Shown: positions 26,744-35,991, numbered from the stretch's first letter. The stretch: DNA of 64,000 nucleotides from Exiguobacterium acetylicum DSM 20416 (GCF_000702605.1 NZ_JNIR01000001.1:176501-240500); one strand, 5' to 3'. Numbers and translations: made by a program. Notes: generated by a model from the sequence alone, not told the origin.

Positions 26744-27444
26744 ACGTGTTGATCGTAGACGATGAACGACATGTACGGGAAGCGGTCAAATTGCTCGGAG
26801 AATGGGACAGTTGGCAGGTCTCACATATTTACGAGGCGGAACATGGGGAAGAAGCGAAACGATTACTGGATACTGGAACGATTGATTTAATGCTGACAGA
26901 TGTCGAAATGCCAGGACTCGACGGACTAACATTACTAGAATGGACAAAAAATCATCATCCAAAGGTCGTCACGATCGTGCTGACAGGGTATGATGATTAT
27001 ACGTATATGCGACGTGCCATTTTGCATCAATCCTTTGATTATTTATTGAAGCCGGTTGATCCAGATGTACTCAATGATGCCTTGTCCCGCGCGATGGAAT
27101 GTATCCATCCGGTAGTGGAATCAGGGGAAGCGATTGATCAAATCGCCAAATACATCGAAACGCATTATGCGGAAGAATTGACACTGCAATTCATGAGCGA
27201 ACGGTTTTACTTGAGCCGAGAGTATATATCACGACGCTTCAAACAGCGTTTTTCCGTTAACTTATCTGATTACATTCAAACGATTCGCTTGAATCGGGCG
27301 AAGGAATTACTAAGTGAAACGGAAGCGCGTATTTACGAAATCGCACTTGAAGTCGGATATCAGGATGATAAGTATTTTCGGAAAGTGTTCAAAAAACAAT
27401 TCGGTATGACACCGAATGAGTTTCGTGAATTGTTGTCGATTTAA
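26740..27444 (+). CDS. YesN-type response regulator with AraC DNA-binding domain
   Basis: A 234-residue regulator: receiver domain with the acidic pair DDE at residues 7-9, phospho-acceptor Asp in LMLTDVEMPG near residue 54 and Lys in LLKPVDP near residue 104, joined almost directly to an AraC double helix-turn-helix (residues about 130-232, with FYLSREYISRRFKQ and GYQDDKYFRKVFKKQFG). It lacks the long linker of many YesN proteins. It should bind promoters when phosphorylated by the coupled kinase; the shared 17-mers at 16113 and 22043 are candidate sites. Confidence 0.93.
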   Translation: MNVLIVDDERHVREAVKLLGEWDSWQVSHIYEAEHGEEAKRLLDTGTIDLMLTDVEMPGLDGLTLLEWTKNHHPKVVTIVLTGYDDYTYMRRAILHQSFDYLLKPVDPDVLNDALSRAMECIHPVVESGEAIDQIAKYIETHYAEELTLQFMSERFYLSREYISRRFKQRFSVNLSDYIQTIRLNRAKELLSETEARIYEIALEVGYQDDKYFRKVFKKQFGMTPNEFRELLSI

Positions 27445-27468
27445 ACGACTATCGAGGAGGAATCGTAC

Positions 27469-28176
27469 ATGAGTGTACACATTAACGCAGCTGAAGGACA
27501 AATCGCCGAAACGGTCTTACTTCCAGGAGATCCGTTACGTGCTAAATACATCGCTGAGACATTTTTAGAGGATGTCGTTCTTTATAACGAAGTTCGAGGA
27601 ATGTATGGCTTCACAGGTACTTATAAAGGGAAAAAGGTTTCGGTTCAAGGGACAGGTATGGGTGTACCATCGATGTCGATCTATGCGAACGAACTCGTTC
27701 AGTCATACGGTGCGAAAAACTTGATCCGTGTCGGAACTGCTGGTGGGATCACTCCAGACGTTAAAGTCCGTGACGTCGTCATCGCGATGAGTGCTTCGCA
27801 TGACATGGCACAGAACCGTGTTCGTTTTAATGGACTAGACTACGCACCGACTGCTTCTTTTGATCTGTTGCATAAAGCGTATACAGCAGCAAAAGAACAA
27901 GGCATCGATGCAAAAGTCGGTCAAATCTTCACGACGGATCAGTTCTACCAAGATGATTTCCATCACTTCAAAAAATGGGCAGATTTCGGATGCCTCGCGA
28001 TTGAGATGGAAGCAGCAGGACTCTACACTCTCGCTGCGAAACATAAAGTGAATGCATTGACGATCTTGACGATTTCAGATCACCTGTTGACAGGAGAAGA
28101 AACGACATCGGAAGAGCGCCAAACGACATTCAACGATATGATGAAAGTTGCACTTGAGACAGCGATTCAATTATAA
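27469..28176 (+). CDS. deoD: purine-nucleoside phosphorylase, DeoD type
   Basis: Phosphorolysis of purine (deoxy)nucleosides for salvage. The 235-residue protein has the hexameric NP-I signature: [16 protein letters not shown] near residue 20, [16 protein letters not shown] near residue 63, the phosphate-site RVGTAGG near residue 87 and the SDHLLTGE end with the catalytic Asp. GAGGAGG lies 8 nt before ATG. A compact terminator follows. It is 24 nt after the response regulator and could share its transcript. Confidence 0.96.
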   Translation: MSVHINAAEGQIAETVLLPGDPLRAKYIAETFLEDVVLYNEVRGMYGFTGTYKGKKVSVQGTGMGVPSMSIYANELVQSYGAKNLIRVGTAGGITPDVKVRDVVIAMSASHDMAQNRVRFNGLDYAPTASFDLLHKAYTAAKEQGIDAKVGQIFTTDQFYQDDFHHFKKWADFGCLAIEMEAAGLYTLAAKHKVNALTILTISDHLLTGEETTSEERQTTFNDMMKVALETAIQL

Positions 28177-28182
28177 GAAGCA

Positions 28183-28209
28183 AGACGGAGAAGCCTCTCC
28201 GTCTTTTTT
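28183..28209 (+). terminator. terminator after deoD
   Basis: AGACGGAGA pairs with TCTCCGTCT around AGCC, followed by six Ts. Confidence 0.9.
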
Positions 28210-28276
28210 CATATCGAAAAAGAGATATGGTAAGATGAAATCAGTGTTATAGATCAGTTAAAGGGGAGATTCTCGG

Positions 28277-29659
28277 ATGGAAACAACGATGACAGAGACA
28301 GTGCTTTCAGAACGTCTTCAGACGCAACGCCACTTTTTCCAAACAGGTGCAACACGTAGTCTAGCTTTTCGCTTAAGTATGCTGACGTTCTTACGCCAAG
28401 CGATTGAAACGCATGAAGCTGCGATCTATGAGGCATTAAAACAAGATCTTAATAAAGGACAGCATGATGCTTTTACGACGGAAATCGGTTTCGTTTATGG
28501 AGAAATTCAACGGATGGAGCGACAACTCCGTCGACTGGCACGCCCGAAGCGTGTCGCAACACCGCTTCTGCATATCGGATCGAAAAGTGAAATCCAGTAC
28601 GAACCCTATGGCAACGTTCTTGTCATCGCACCATGGAACTATCCTTTCCAGCTGGCACTTGCTCCGGTCATTGGTGCGATTGCGGCGGGGAATACGGTCG
28701 TCCTTAAACCATCCGAGCTGACACCGAATGTCTCTCGTGTATTACGAGAAGTCTTTGAAACGGCATTCCATGAACGATTCGGAATCGTTATAGAAGGAGA
28801 TGCTGAAGTCAGTAGCGCCTTATTAAACGAACGTTTTGATTATATCTTCTTTACGGGTTCCACACGCGTCGGAAAAATCGTGCATCAGGCTGCGGCGAAG
28901 CATTTGACGCCGGTCACACTTGAACTGGGTGGAAAATCACCGACGATCGTTCACAAGGATGCGGATCTTCGTCTAGCGGCGAAGCGGATCGCATGGGGAA
29001 AATGGCTGAATGCCGGACAGACATGTATTGCACCGGATTACGTATTAATCCATGAAGACGTCAAAGAACGTTTCTTGCAGTTGATTGAAGAAGAAGCCTT
29101 CAAGCAGTACGGGAATGGCGTCGGCGTCTCATCCTACGTCAAAATCGTATCGGACGATCACTTGAATCGCCTCAGCAGTTACTTGTCGCAAGGGACGATC
29201 GAATTCGGTGGACAAGTCGATGCGGAAACGCGTAAGATGGCGCCGACCGTCATGACGAATGTAGCGGTGGATGCTCCAGTGATGCAAGACGAAATCTTCG
29301 GACCGATTCTACCGGTGTTGACATACCGTGAAATCGAAGAGGTCATCGCGTTCGTCAATGATCGTGACAAGCCGCTTGCGCTTTATCTATTCACAGAGAA
29401 CAAAGCCGTCGAACATCGTATCCTTGAACGGATTTCATTCGGTGGCGGATGTGTCAACGATACATTGATGCACGTCGCACAGCATCATTTACCATTTGGT
29501 GGAGTCGGGGCGAGTGGCATGGGTGGATATCATGGCAAGTATAGTTTCGAGACGTTCAGCCACCGTAAAGGAATCGTCAAAAACACGACGGCGTTTGATT
29601 TACCTTTCCGCTACATGCGAACAAATAGCAATTCCAAATGGATGCGCTTTTTGTTATGA
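28277..29659 (+). CDS. aldehyde dehydrogenase (class 3-like, YwdH type)
   Basis: NAD(P)-dependent oxidation of aldehydes to acids. The 460-residue protein has APWNYPFQLAL near residue 115, the FTGSTRVGK cofactor loop near residue 192, the catalytic glutamate in LELGGKSP near residue 215 and the catalytic cysteine in LNAGQTCIAPDYV near residue 250. The length and a hydrophobic/basic C-terminus (FRYMRTNSNSKWMRFLL) match the short class 3/fatty aldehyde group. AAAGGGGAG precedes the ATG. Substrate undetermined. Confidence 0.93.
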   Translation: METTMTETVLSERLQTQRHFFQTGATRSLAFRLSMLTFLRQAIETHEAAIYEALKQDLNKGQHDAFTTEIGFVYGEIQRMERQLRRLARPKRVATPLLHIGSKSEIQYEPYGNVLVIAPWNYPFQLALAPVIGAIAAGNTVVLKPSELTPNVSRVLREVFETAFHERFGIVIEGDAEVSSALLNERFDYIFFTGSTRVGKIVHQAAAKHLTPVTLELGGKSPTIVHKDADLRLAAKRIAWGKWLNAGQTCIAPDYVLIHEDVKERFLQLIEEEAFKQYGNGVGVSSYVKIVSDDHLNRLSSYLSQGTIEFGGQVDAETRKMAPTVMTNVAVDAPVMQDEIFGPILPVLTYREIEEVIAFVNDRDKPLALYLFTENKAVEHRILERISFGGGCVNDTLMHVAQHHLPFGGVGASGMGGYHGKYSFETFSHRKGIVKNTTAFDLPFRYMRTNSNSKWMRFLL

Positions 29660-29697
29660 TGAGCTGTGATTAATTGACTTAAGAAGGAGCTCTTCAC

Positions 29698-30891
29698 TTG
29701 AAAGATCAAGTAAAACAGTGGATCAAACGAACAGGTTTTATTGAATACGGTCTACAGACCGTCATGAAAGTCTTTACATGGTTTCCACAAAAACGAAATC
29801 GAGTCCTTTTCGAGAGTTTTCTCGGAAAACAATATAGTGACAGTCCGCGCGCCATCTACGAATTGATGAGTACGATGCATCCGGAGTGTGAGTTGATTTT
29901 TAGTAAACAACGAGGTGTTACGTTTCCACCAGACGTCAAGACAGTAGATCGGTTGACATTTCGCTGGATTTATTTGCTCGCGACATCACGGGTCTGGGTA
30001 TCAAACAGTCGGTTACCGGGTTGGTTGATCAAACCGAAAAAAACGTATTATCTCCAAACATGGCACGGCACACCGCTCAAAAAGCTCGCGCTTGATATGG
30101 ATGATGTCCAAATGGCGAATACGACGACTGAGCGGTACAAGCAAGGATTTAAGCAGGAGACTGCAAAATGGTCCGGCTTAATTTCTCCGAATGCCTATTC
30201 TAGTTCAATCTTTCGACGGGCATTTGCTTTTGAAGGTGAGATGCTAGAAATTGGATACCCTCGAAATGATATATTTTATCAAGAGGCACGGCATGCTAAA
30301 ATCAAAGAAACGGTTTATCGCCACTATGAGATTGATTCTTCGAAAAAAGTCTTGCTGTATGCACCTACTTGGCGAGATAATGCGTTCGAAGGTCAAGGGA
30401 AATATTCATTTGAGCTGCCCTTTTCGTTGGAGGAATTTGAAAAGCGATTTGGGGATGAATATGTTCTGCTTATCCGAATGCACTATTTAGTCGGAAGTCG
30501 TCTCGACGTCACTGCTTATCCATCCGTTCGAAATACATCGGACTACCCGGATATCGCGGAGCTATATATGGCGTCAGACGCTTTGATCACGGATTATTCT
30601 TCTGTCATGTTCGATTTTGCGCATTTATCGCGTCCGATTTTGTTCTATACGTATGACTTAGAACATTATCGCGATCAGTTGCGCGGATTTTACTTCGATT
30701 TTGAACAGGAGGCACCGGGACCATTATTATCCACTGAAACAGCACTATTTGAAGAATTGAATCAGTTGGATGATTGGCACACACGGTATGCATCAGCATT
30801 CCGAGCGTTCCAAGAGACGTATTGTCAATGGGATGATGGGCAGGCTTCAGAACGGGCGATGAAGACGATCATAAAGAGAATTTACGGATAA
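29698..30891 (+). CDS. CDP-glycerol:glycerophosphate glycerophosphotransferase (TagB/TagF family)
   Basis: A 397-residue peripheral enzyme of wall teichoic acid synthesis, adding glycerol phosphate from CDP-glycerol to a lipid-linked acceptor. Family marks are YLQTWHGTPLKKLALD near residue 118 (catalytic His), LLYAPTWRDN near residue 220 and ITDYSSVMFDFAHL near residue 300. The start is TTG at 29698 after AAGGAG. It leads a cluster with tagD and a TagB-like gene. Whether it primes or polymerises cannot be read from the sequence; it lacks the extra N-terminal domain of long TagF polymerases. Confidence 0.9.
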   Translation: MKDQVKQWIKRTGFIEYGLQTVMKVFTWFPQKRNRVLFESFLGKQYSDSPRAIYELMSTMHPECELIFSKQRGVTFPPDVKTVDRLTFRWIYLLATSRVWVSNSRLPGWLIKPKKTYYLQTWHGTPLKKLALDMDDVQMANTTTERYKQGFKQETAKWSGLISPNAYSSSIFRRAFAFEGEMLEIGYPRNDIFYQEARHAKIKETVYRHYEIDSSKKVLLYAPTWRDNAFEGQGKYSFELPFSLEEFEKRFGDEYVLLIRMHYLVGSRLDVTAYPSVRNTSDYPDIAELYMASDALITDYSSVMFDFAHLSRPILFYTYDLEHYRDQLRGFYFDFEQEAPGPLLSTETALFEELNQLDDWHTRYASAFRAFQETYCQWDDGQASERAMKTIIKRIYG

Positions 30892-30907
30892 AAGGGAGAG
30901 CAAAATC

Positions 30908-31297
30908 ATGAAGAAGGTTATTACGTACGGAACATTTGATTTATTGCACTGGGGTCACATCAACATCTTAAAACGTGCAAAAGAGATGGGCGATTACCTC
31001 ATCGTCGCGATTTCGACAGACGAATTCAATCGTTTGAAACATAAACAGTCTTACCACAACTTCGAGAATCGGAAGATGATCCTTGAAGCCATCCGTTATG
31101 TGGATGAAGTCATTCCAGAAAACAGTTGGGATCAAAAAGTAGAAGATGTGCAAAAACATGATGTTGATCTCTTCGTCATGGGTGACGACTGGAAAGGTGA
31201 GTTCGACTTCTTGAAAGAGCACTGTGAAGTCGTTTACCTCAGCCGGACTGAAGGCATCTCTACAAGCCAGATTAAAACGGAATTAGCTTCGAAGTGA
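30908..31297 (+). CDS. tagD: glycerol-3-phosphate cytidylyltransferase
   Basis: Makes CDP-glycerol from CTP and glycerol-3-phosphate, the donor for both neighbouring transferases. The 129-residue protein has the nucleotidyltransferase YGTFDLLHWGHINIL motif (residues 7-21, HxGH) and the RTEGISTSQIK motif near residue 113-123. Length matches TagD/TarD. GGGAGAG precedes the ATG at 16 nt after the previous stop. Confidence 0.97.
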   Translation: MKKVITYGTFDLLHWGHINILKRAKEMGDYLIVAISTDEFNRLKHKQSYHNFENRKMILEAIRYVDEVIPENSWDQKVEDVQKHDVDLFVMGDDWKGEFDFLKEHCEVVYLSRTEGISTSQIKTELASK

Positions 31298-31302
31298 TTG
31301 AA

Positions 31303-31336
31303 GAGGAGACCACACGATTGAAGTGCGGTCTTTCTT
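31303..31336 (+). terminator. weak hairpin between tagD and the next transferase
   Basis: AGACCACAC and GTGCGGTCT pair with one wobble, followed by TTTCTT. The run is short, so it may only attenuate transcription into the downstream gene. Confidence 0.45.
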
Positions 31337-31350
31337 CGTAGAAGGGCAGG

Positions 31351-32505
31351 ATGAAAGTGGTTAGAGAAGGAATCGTATGGGTCTATTTATTGTTGTTTCG
31401 TATTTGTTATGGTGTCTTTCGATGGTTACCGCTTCGATCAGTCACTTTGTTTTGGATGACGTATGGTGATAACGCAAAACCTGTTAATGATCGCTTAGCG
31501 CAGGAATTGCCAAGTGAGAAACGGTATCTTGTATATGATCATCATTTCATGAAGCAGCCGGATCTGTGGAAGTCAGATCGGACTCTTCGATTTCGTCGTT
31601 TACGATTCGTTCGACTGGCGTATTTGCTTGCGACCTCCCGGACGGTCTTCGTCGATAATTATGTCGCAGAGTTCAGTGTCGCAACAACGCGACGAGGAGC
31701 ACGACGTATCCAGCTATGGCACGCGGCAGGAACATTAAAGCAATTTGGACTGACCTCTTCAAAAAGTCTGTTCGTATCGGAACGAGTACGCAATCGATTT
31801 CGACGTGTTTATCAGGAATATGGCGATTTCATCGTACCGGGAATGCGCTGTGCGACACAGTTCATGACACCACACGACTTAAAACGATCCCATTTTAAAC
31901 CATTCGGCATGCCACGAACGGACTATTGGTTTGATGAGGAGCAACGAAAGCAGAAAACACTGGAATTAAGAAAACAATACGCAAAGACTGACCGTCGGAT
32001 CTTATTGTATGCACCGACATACCGGGAATACAAAGGGACAGAAGATCATACGATTCAACAGTTCGAACAACTTGCTCAAGCGGGATGGACGATTCTTGTT
32101 AAATTACATCCGACGATTCGAGCTCTTTCTACCTATCGTTCTAGCCATATCCATCTTCTAGACGATACGTATCAGATCAATGATTACTTGCTGATCACAG
32201 ATGTTCTCGTAACTGATTATTCTTCCATTCCATTTGAAAGCTGTCTCCTCAACATTCCGGCGTTCTTGTATACACCGGACATTGACACATACCGACAACT
32301 ACCAGGGCTCGTTGATCAATATCCGAAACCGCTACCTGTCCGACAGACTGAACGGATGGAGCAGTTGATGGAGTGGATCATGTCTGATGTGATACTTGAA
32401 GAATGTCGTCAACACATGCAGAAGTTCCAACAGAACTGGTACGATCAGACACCCGGTCAAGCAGTCAATCGAATTGTTCATCATTACTATGGTATAAATC
32501 CATGA
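31351..32505 (+). CDS. CDP-glycerol glycerophosphotransferase, TagB-like
   Basis: A 384-residue member of the same family as the gene at 29698, with a hydrophobic/basic N-terminus that may bind the membrane. The motif IQLWHAAGTLKQFGL near residue 112 (TagB primases usually read WHAAG in place of WHGTP), LLYAPTYREY near residue 213 and VTDYSSIPFESCL near residue 287 are visible. The WHAAG form suggests the priming transferase that adds the first glycerol phosphate (inference). The ribosome site is weak (AAGGGCAGG close to ATG). A hairpin follows. Confidence 0.88.
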   Translation: MKVVREGIVWVYLLLFRICYGVFRWLPLRSVTLFWMTYGDNAKPVNDRLAQELPSEKRYLVYDHHFMKQPDLWKSDRTLRFRRLRFVRLAYLLATSRTVFVDNYVAEFSVATTRRGARRIQLWHAAGTLKQFGLTSSKSLFVSERVRNRFRRVYQEYGDFIVPGMRCATQFMTPHDLKRSHFKPFGMPRTDYWFDEEQRKQKTLELRKQYAKTDRRILLYAPTYREYKGTEDHTIQQFEQLAQAGWTILVKLHPTIRALSTYRSSHIHLLDDTYQINDYLLITDVLVTDYSSIPFESCLLNIPAFLYTPDIDTYRQLPGLVDQYPKPLPVRQTERMEQLMEWIMSDVILEECRQHMQKFQQNWYDQTPGQAVNRIVHHYYGINP

Positions 32506-32512
32506 CATCACT

Positions 32513-32557
32513 CCTGACGATTTCTTTTGTATTCTTAAAAGTAGTCGTCAGGTAATT
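32513..32557 (+). terminator. terminator of the teichoic acid cluster
   Basis: CCTGACGA pairs with TCGTCAGG, with an inner CTTTT/AAAAG extension, followed by TAATTTTA. Confidence 0.7.
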
Positions 32558-32569
32558 TTAAAAATAATA

Positions 32570-32587
32570 ATGTGAAATGTTGAACAA
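32570..32587. promoter_or_regulatory. Fnr/Rex-like box upstream of fnr
   Basis: ATGTGAAATGTTGAACAA fits TGTGA-N6-TNACA with one mismatch and the Rex form TTGTGAA-N4-TTNACAA loosely. Nearly the same word occurs twice ahead of pflB. It lies about 80 bp before fnr. Confidence 0.5.
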
Positions 32588-32665
32588 AGTTTGATAATCT
32601 TTTGAAAATCCATTCTTTTGGACTGTGATGTTCTATACTAAAAGCAGAAGAAGAGGAGAGGAGAA

Positions 32666-33379
32666 ATGGATATGCTAACTTGTGGAACGACGGAAGCCAA
32701 TACGTTCGTCTTATCACCTGAGACAAGAACGTTACTGGAGAGCTTCATGACGGAAACGACGTTCAAAAAGGATTCCATCGTCTGTTGGGAAGGGGAATTG
32801 AACGACAAGTTGTTTTATGTGAAACAAGGAGGCGTCAAACTATCGAAGTTGACGAAAAAGGGCAGTCCATTACTCATGTTTTTATACTTCAAAGGGGATT
32901 TGTTTGGTGAATTTGATGTAGGAGAAGCTTTTCCGAGCTCCTACAGTATTGAAACGATGGAAGATAGCATCATCGGATTCTTATCAAAAAATCAATTAGA
33001 AGAGCTCATGAAAAAAGACGGTGCCTTTGCGCTTGAAATCATGCGGTGGCAAGCATTAATGCGGAAGCAAACGGAAACGAAATTACGTGACTTACTACTG
33101 TTTGGAAAACCAGGGGCATTAGCTTCGACGTTACTTCGCCTGATTGCGATGGAAGGGGAACAGGTGGGAGAAGCTTATCGTCTTGCGAAGCGACCATCCG
33201 ACGGTGAATTTGGTCAATTGATTGGTGCACCACGTGAAACTGTTAATCGTATGTTTTCTCAGTGGAAAAAAGAAGGGGTCATTTCGATGACAGCAAAAGA
33301 AATCATCATTCACAATCCGCAATATTTACGGGATCTGTGTCATTGTGAAGGGTGCCCGGCAGGTGTTTGTCGAATTTAA
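32666..33379 (+). CDS. fnr: Fnr, anaerobic Crp/Fnr-family regulator with C-terminal [4Fe-4S] motif
   Basis: A 237-residue transcription factor: cyclic-nucleotide-binding-like beta roll (residues about 20-130), dimer helix, and a winged helix-turn-helix with the recognition segment LIGAPRETVNRMFSQW near residue 190-205. The C-terminus CHCEGCPAGVC carries Cys-x2-Cys-x4-Cys, the arrangement that binds the oxygen-labile cluster in Bacillus Fnr (established for B. subtilis; there an aspartate is the fourth ligand). It should activate genes when oxygen is absent. AGAGGAG is 3-8 nt before the ATG. Confidence 0.92.
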   Translation: MDMLTCGTTEANTFVLSPETRTLLESFMTETTFKKDSIVCWEGELNDKLFYVKQGGVKLSKLTKKGSPLLMFLYFKGDLFGEFDVGEAFPSSYSIETMEDSIIGFLSKNQLEELMKKDGAFALEIMRWQALMRKQTETKLRDLLLFGKPGALASTLLRLIAMEGEQVGEAYRLAKRPSDGEFGQLIGAPRETVNRMFSQWKKEGVISMTAKEIIIHNPQYLRDLCHCEGCPAGVCRI

Positions 33380-33392
33380 TCGATAGTATGCG

Positions 33393-33450
33393 AACAATTC
33401 GAACGTGAAGCAGTTTTTTCTGTCTCATGTTGGAATTGTTTTTTTTGTAT
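33393..33450 (+). terminator. terminator after fnr
   Basis: AACAATTCGAACGTGA pairs with TCATGTTGGAATTGTT (14 of 16), followed by eight Ts. Confidence 0.8.
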
Positions 33451-33532
33451 AGAAGTAGCACTTTCCTCGCTTGTTCAGATGTGAACTTTCTGTGTGTTTT
33501 TAGAAAGAAAACTGCGGAATTTTCATATTTAA

Positions 33533-33548
33533 AGTGATATTTATCACA
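33533..33548. promoter_or_regulatory. Fnr-type box ahead of the oxidase operon
   Basis: AGTGATATTTATCACA fits TGTGA-N6-TCACA with one mismatch and is nearly palindromic. It lies 63 bp before the small oxidase subunit and 150 bp after fnr. Confidence 0.6.
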
Positions 33549-33611
33549 GTTTCCAGACTTGCTGAATTCTTACAATAAAGACAAGTTCAAAGCAGGAGAG
33601 GAGAAATCACC

Positions 33612-33725
33612 ATGAGCCAAAAAACAGAATCGAACCTAAAAGGAACATTCGTTGCCGTTCTGATCGTGGCAGGTGTCATCATCGGGATGTGGAGCTCAAT
33701 CTTTCTATTATTCATATCACGTTAA
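33612..33725 (+). CDS. cytochrome c oxidase subunit IIa-like peptide (37 aa)
   Basis: A 37-residue single-span peptide (MSQKTESNLKGTFVAVLIVA then an aromatic/hydrophobic end, FLLFISR). AGGAGAGGAG lies 8 nt before ATG and the stop is 12 nt from the subunit II gene. In ba3-type oxidases a peptide of this size (subunit IIa) replaces the missing first helix of subunit II; the gene order IIa-II-I matches. It is easily missed in annotation because of its length. Confidence 0.8.
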   Translation: MSQKTESNLKGTFVAVLIVAGVIIGMWSSIFLLFISR

Positions 33726-33737
33726 GGGGGAGTCACG

Positions 33738-34208
33738 ATGCATATTCATCGTCTAGAAAAAATCTGGCTGGTCTTTGGATCAGCGATGCTAGCGGTTTTC
33801 TTGATCATCATCGGCGTATCCGCTTTTGCATCCGGGAATCAACCGCCATCCGATGCGACATTGATTGATCCGACGAAAGTCGATCAAACTAAGCCATTTG
33901 ATAAGCCAGGACTAAAGAAGATTGATGACAACCGATATGAAGCGGTCATCGTTTCACAAGCTTTTCAGTTTACACCAAAAGATATGGTCATACCTAAAGG
34001 AGCGACAGTCGATTTTCTCGTGACATCGAAGGACGTCGTTCATGGATTTGAAATCGTTAAGACGAACGTCAACATGATGGTCGTTCCCGGACATATTAAT
34101 TCGATTGAGTATACGTTCAAGGAAGCTGGCGAGTATCTCGTCGTCTGTAATGAATACTGTGGAAATGCTCATCATATGATGACAACCAAAATCAAGGTGG
34201 TGGAATAA
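33738..34208 (+). CDS. haem-copper oxidase subunit II, ba3 type
   Basis: A 156-residue protein with one N-terminal membrane helix (residues about 10-31) and an exported cupredoxin domain. The dinuclear CuA ligands are visible: His in VVHGFEI near residue 102 and CNEYCGNAHHMM near residue 139-150 (Cys-x3-Cys-x3-His-x2-Met). Length and single helix match ba3-type subunit II rather than the two-helix aa3 form. It accepts electrons from cytochrome c. Confidence 0.93.
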   Translation: MHIHRLEKIWLVFGSAMLAVFLIIIGVSAFASGNQPPSDATLIDPTKVDQTKPFDKPGLKKIDDNRYEAVIVSQAFQFTPKDMVIPKGATVDFLVTSKDVVHGFEIVKTNVNMMVVPGHINSIEYTFKEAGEYLVVCNEYCGNAHHMMTTKIKVVE

Positions 34209-34209
34209 G

Positions 34210-35901
34210 ATGAATGCCATTTCAAAAAAACTACGACAGTTCGAGATGGAACGTGGTTTACCGGCTACCGTCATCGGAATCAAGGAAGCAAAACTGGCCT
34301 TCGCACATGTCAGTTTTTCACTTGTCGCTTTATTGATCGGTGGTCTATGTGGATTACTACAAACGATGGTACGAACAGGTGCCATTCCAGAGATTGCTGG
34401 AATCGGATATTATGAGCTTCTGACTGCACATGGGTTGATGCTTGCGATCGTCTTTACGACATTATTCATTTTTGGATTATTGTTTTCATTTTTAGGTCAA
34501 TCATTCGGACGCTTCGAAGAGTTTCCTCGACGTCTTGGATGGGTCGGATTTTGGTTCATGATCCTTGGTGTCGTCCTCGTCACGTGGATGGTACTTGCAG
34601 GTGAAGCTTCCGTCCTCTATACATTCTATGCACCACTCAAGGCACACCCTGTATTTTATATCGGACTCGTCATCTTCGTCGTCGGAACATGGATCGCGTC
34701 TGGTGCCATGTTCCGCATGTATGCTGATTACAAGCGGGAACATCCTGGCGTTCATCCACCGCTTCAAGCGTACATGAGCATCATGACTGCCTTGTTATGG
34801 GTCGTTGCGACACTCGGCGTAGCGGCAACGATTCTCTTTCAGTTACTTCCCTTATCCCTCGGTTGGACAGATAAGGTCGGAATCGAGCTATCCCGGACGC
34901 TATTTTGGTACTTTGGTCATCCACTCGTCTATTTCTGGTTGTTACCTGCCTACATCGTCTGGTATACGGTCATTCCGAAAATCGTTGGTGGCAAGATTTT
35001 TTCTGACGCGTTAGCACGTATGTCATTTTTATTATTCCTACTCTTTTCCTTCCCGGTTGGTTTTCACCATCAATTGTTAGAGCCAGGGATTTCAGCATTT
35101 TGGAAATATGTCCAAGTCGTCTTGACATTCCTCGTCATCATCCCATCATTGATGACAGCCTTCTCCATGTTTGCGACATTCGAGTTAGCGGGACGCCGTA
35201 AGGGAGCAACTGGCATATTTGGTTGGGTAAAGAAAATGCCGTATCGTGATGTTCGTTTTCTTGCACCGTTCATCGGGATGTTATTCTTCATTCCAGCAGG
35301 TGCAGGTGGTGTCATTAATGCGTCCCATCAACTAAATATCATCGTTCACAATACATTATGGGTCACTGGACACTTTCACATCACGGTCGGTGCGGCTGTC
35401 GCACTAACGTTCTTCGGAACAGCGTACTGGCTTGTTCCACTCTTACGTGGTCGGACGTTGACGCCGGCAATGAATCGTCTCGGACTTGTTCAAACGGCTG
35501 CCTGGACGATCGGAATGCTCTTCATGTCGACGGCGATGCATATCTCAGGTCTACTCGGTAATCCAAGACGGACCGGTCCGGCAACTTATTTCAAAGATTC
35601 AATCGTCGCCGACTGGATTCCGTATCATGTTGCAATGGCGATCGGTGGAACGATTTTATTCATCTCGATTCTGCTATTCCTCTATGCGATGTTCCAACTT
35701 GCTTTCCGGGCACCGAAGGGAAAAGAAGAATTTCCGATTGCTGAAACAGAAGAAAAGGCGATGGCAACACCACTCTTCTTTGAAAATTGGAAGCTATGGA
35801 TTTTCGTGACGTTCGCTTTGATTGCGTTTGCCTATACGGTACCGATTTGGCATATGATTGAAAATGCCCCTCCAGGAGCTCCCGGATGGAGACTCTGGTA
35901 A
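34210..35901 (+). CDS. haem-copper oxidase subunit I, ba3/b(o/a)3 type
   Basis: A 563-residue protein with about 13 membrane helices. Seen are the low-spin haem His in LTAHGLMLAIVFT near residue 77, the WYFGHPLVYFWLLPAYIVWY segment near residue 234-253 with the CuB His and its cross-linked Tyr, and the TGHFHITVGAAV haem ligands near residue 387. It reduces oxygen and pumps protons. GTGG-rich coupling from subunit II (2-nt gap). The operon ends in a long bidirectional terminator. Alternative: a nitric oxide reductase-like member, but the Tyr and CuA subunit argue for an oxidase. Confidence 0.93.
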   Translation: MNAISKKLRQFEMERGLPATVIGIKEAKLAFAHVSFSLVALLIGGLCGLLQTMVRTGAIPEIAGIGYYELLTAHGLMLAIVFTTLFIFGLLFSFLGQSFGRFEEFPRRLGWVGFWFMILGVVLVTWMVLAGEASVLYTFYAPLKAHPVFYIGLVIFVVGTWIASGAMFRMYADYKREHPGVHPPLQAYMSIMTALLWVVATLGVAATILFQLLPLSLGWTDKVGIELSRTLFWYFGHPLVYFWLLPAYIVWYTVIPKIVGGKIFSDALARMSFLLFLLFSFPVGFHHQLLEPGISAFWKYVQVVLTFLVIIPSLMTAFSMFATFELAGRRKGATGIFGWVKKMPYRDVRFLAPFIGMLFFIPAGAGGVINASHQLNIIVHNTLWVTGHFHITVGAAVALTFFGTAYWLVPLLRGRTLTPAMNRLGLVQTAAWTIGMLFMSTAMHISGLLGNPRRTGPATYFKDSIVADWIPYHVAMAIGGTILFISILLFLYAMFQLAFRAPKGKEEFPIAETEEKAMATPLFFENWKLWIFVTFALIAFAYTVPIWHMIENAPPGAPGWRLW

Positions 35902-35910
35902 GACAGTGAA

Positions 35911-35953
35911 AAACCCCGAATCGTCTCTAAATAGGAGACGATTCGGGGTTCTT
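35911..35953. terminator. bidirectional terminator between oxidase and lia operons
   Basis: AACCCCGAATCGTCTC pairs with GAGACGATTCGGGGTT around a TAAATAG loop; T-run on the minus strand, shorter on the plus strand. Confidence 0.9.
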
Positions 35954-35991
35954 TGCGTGAGCTTAAGGAATAAGTAATGAAGGGCTAAATC

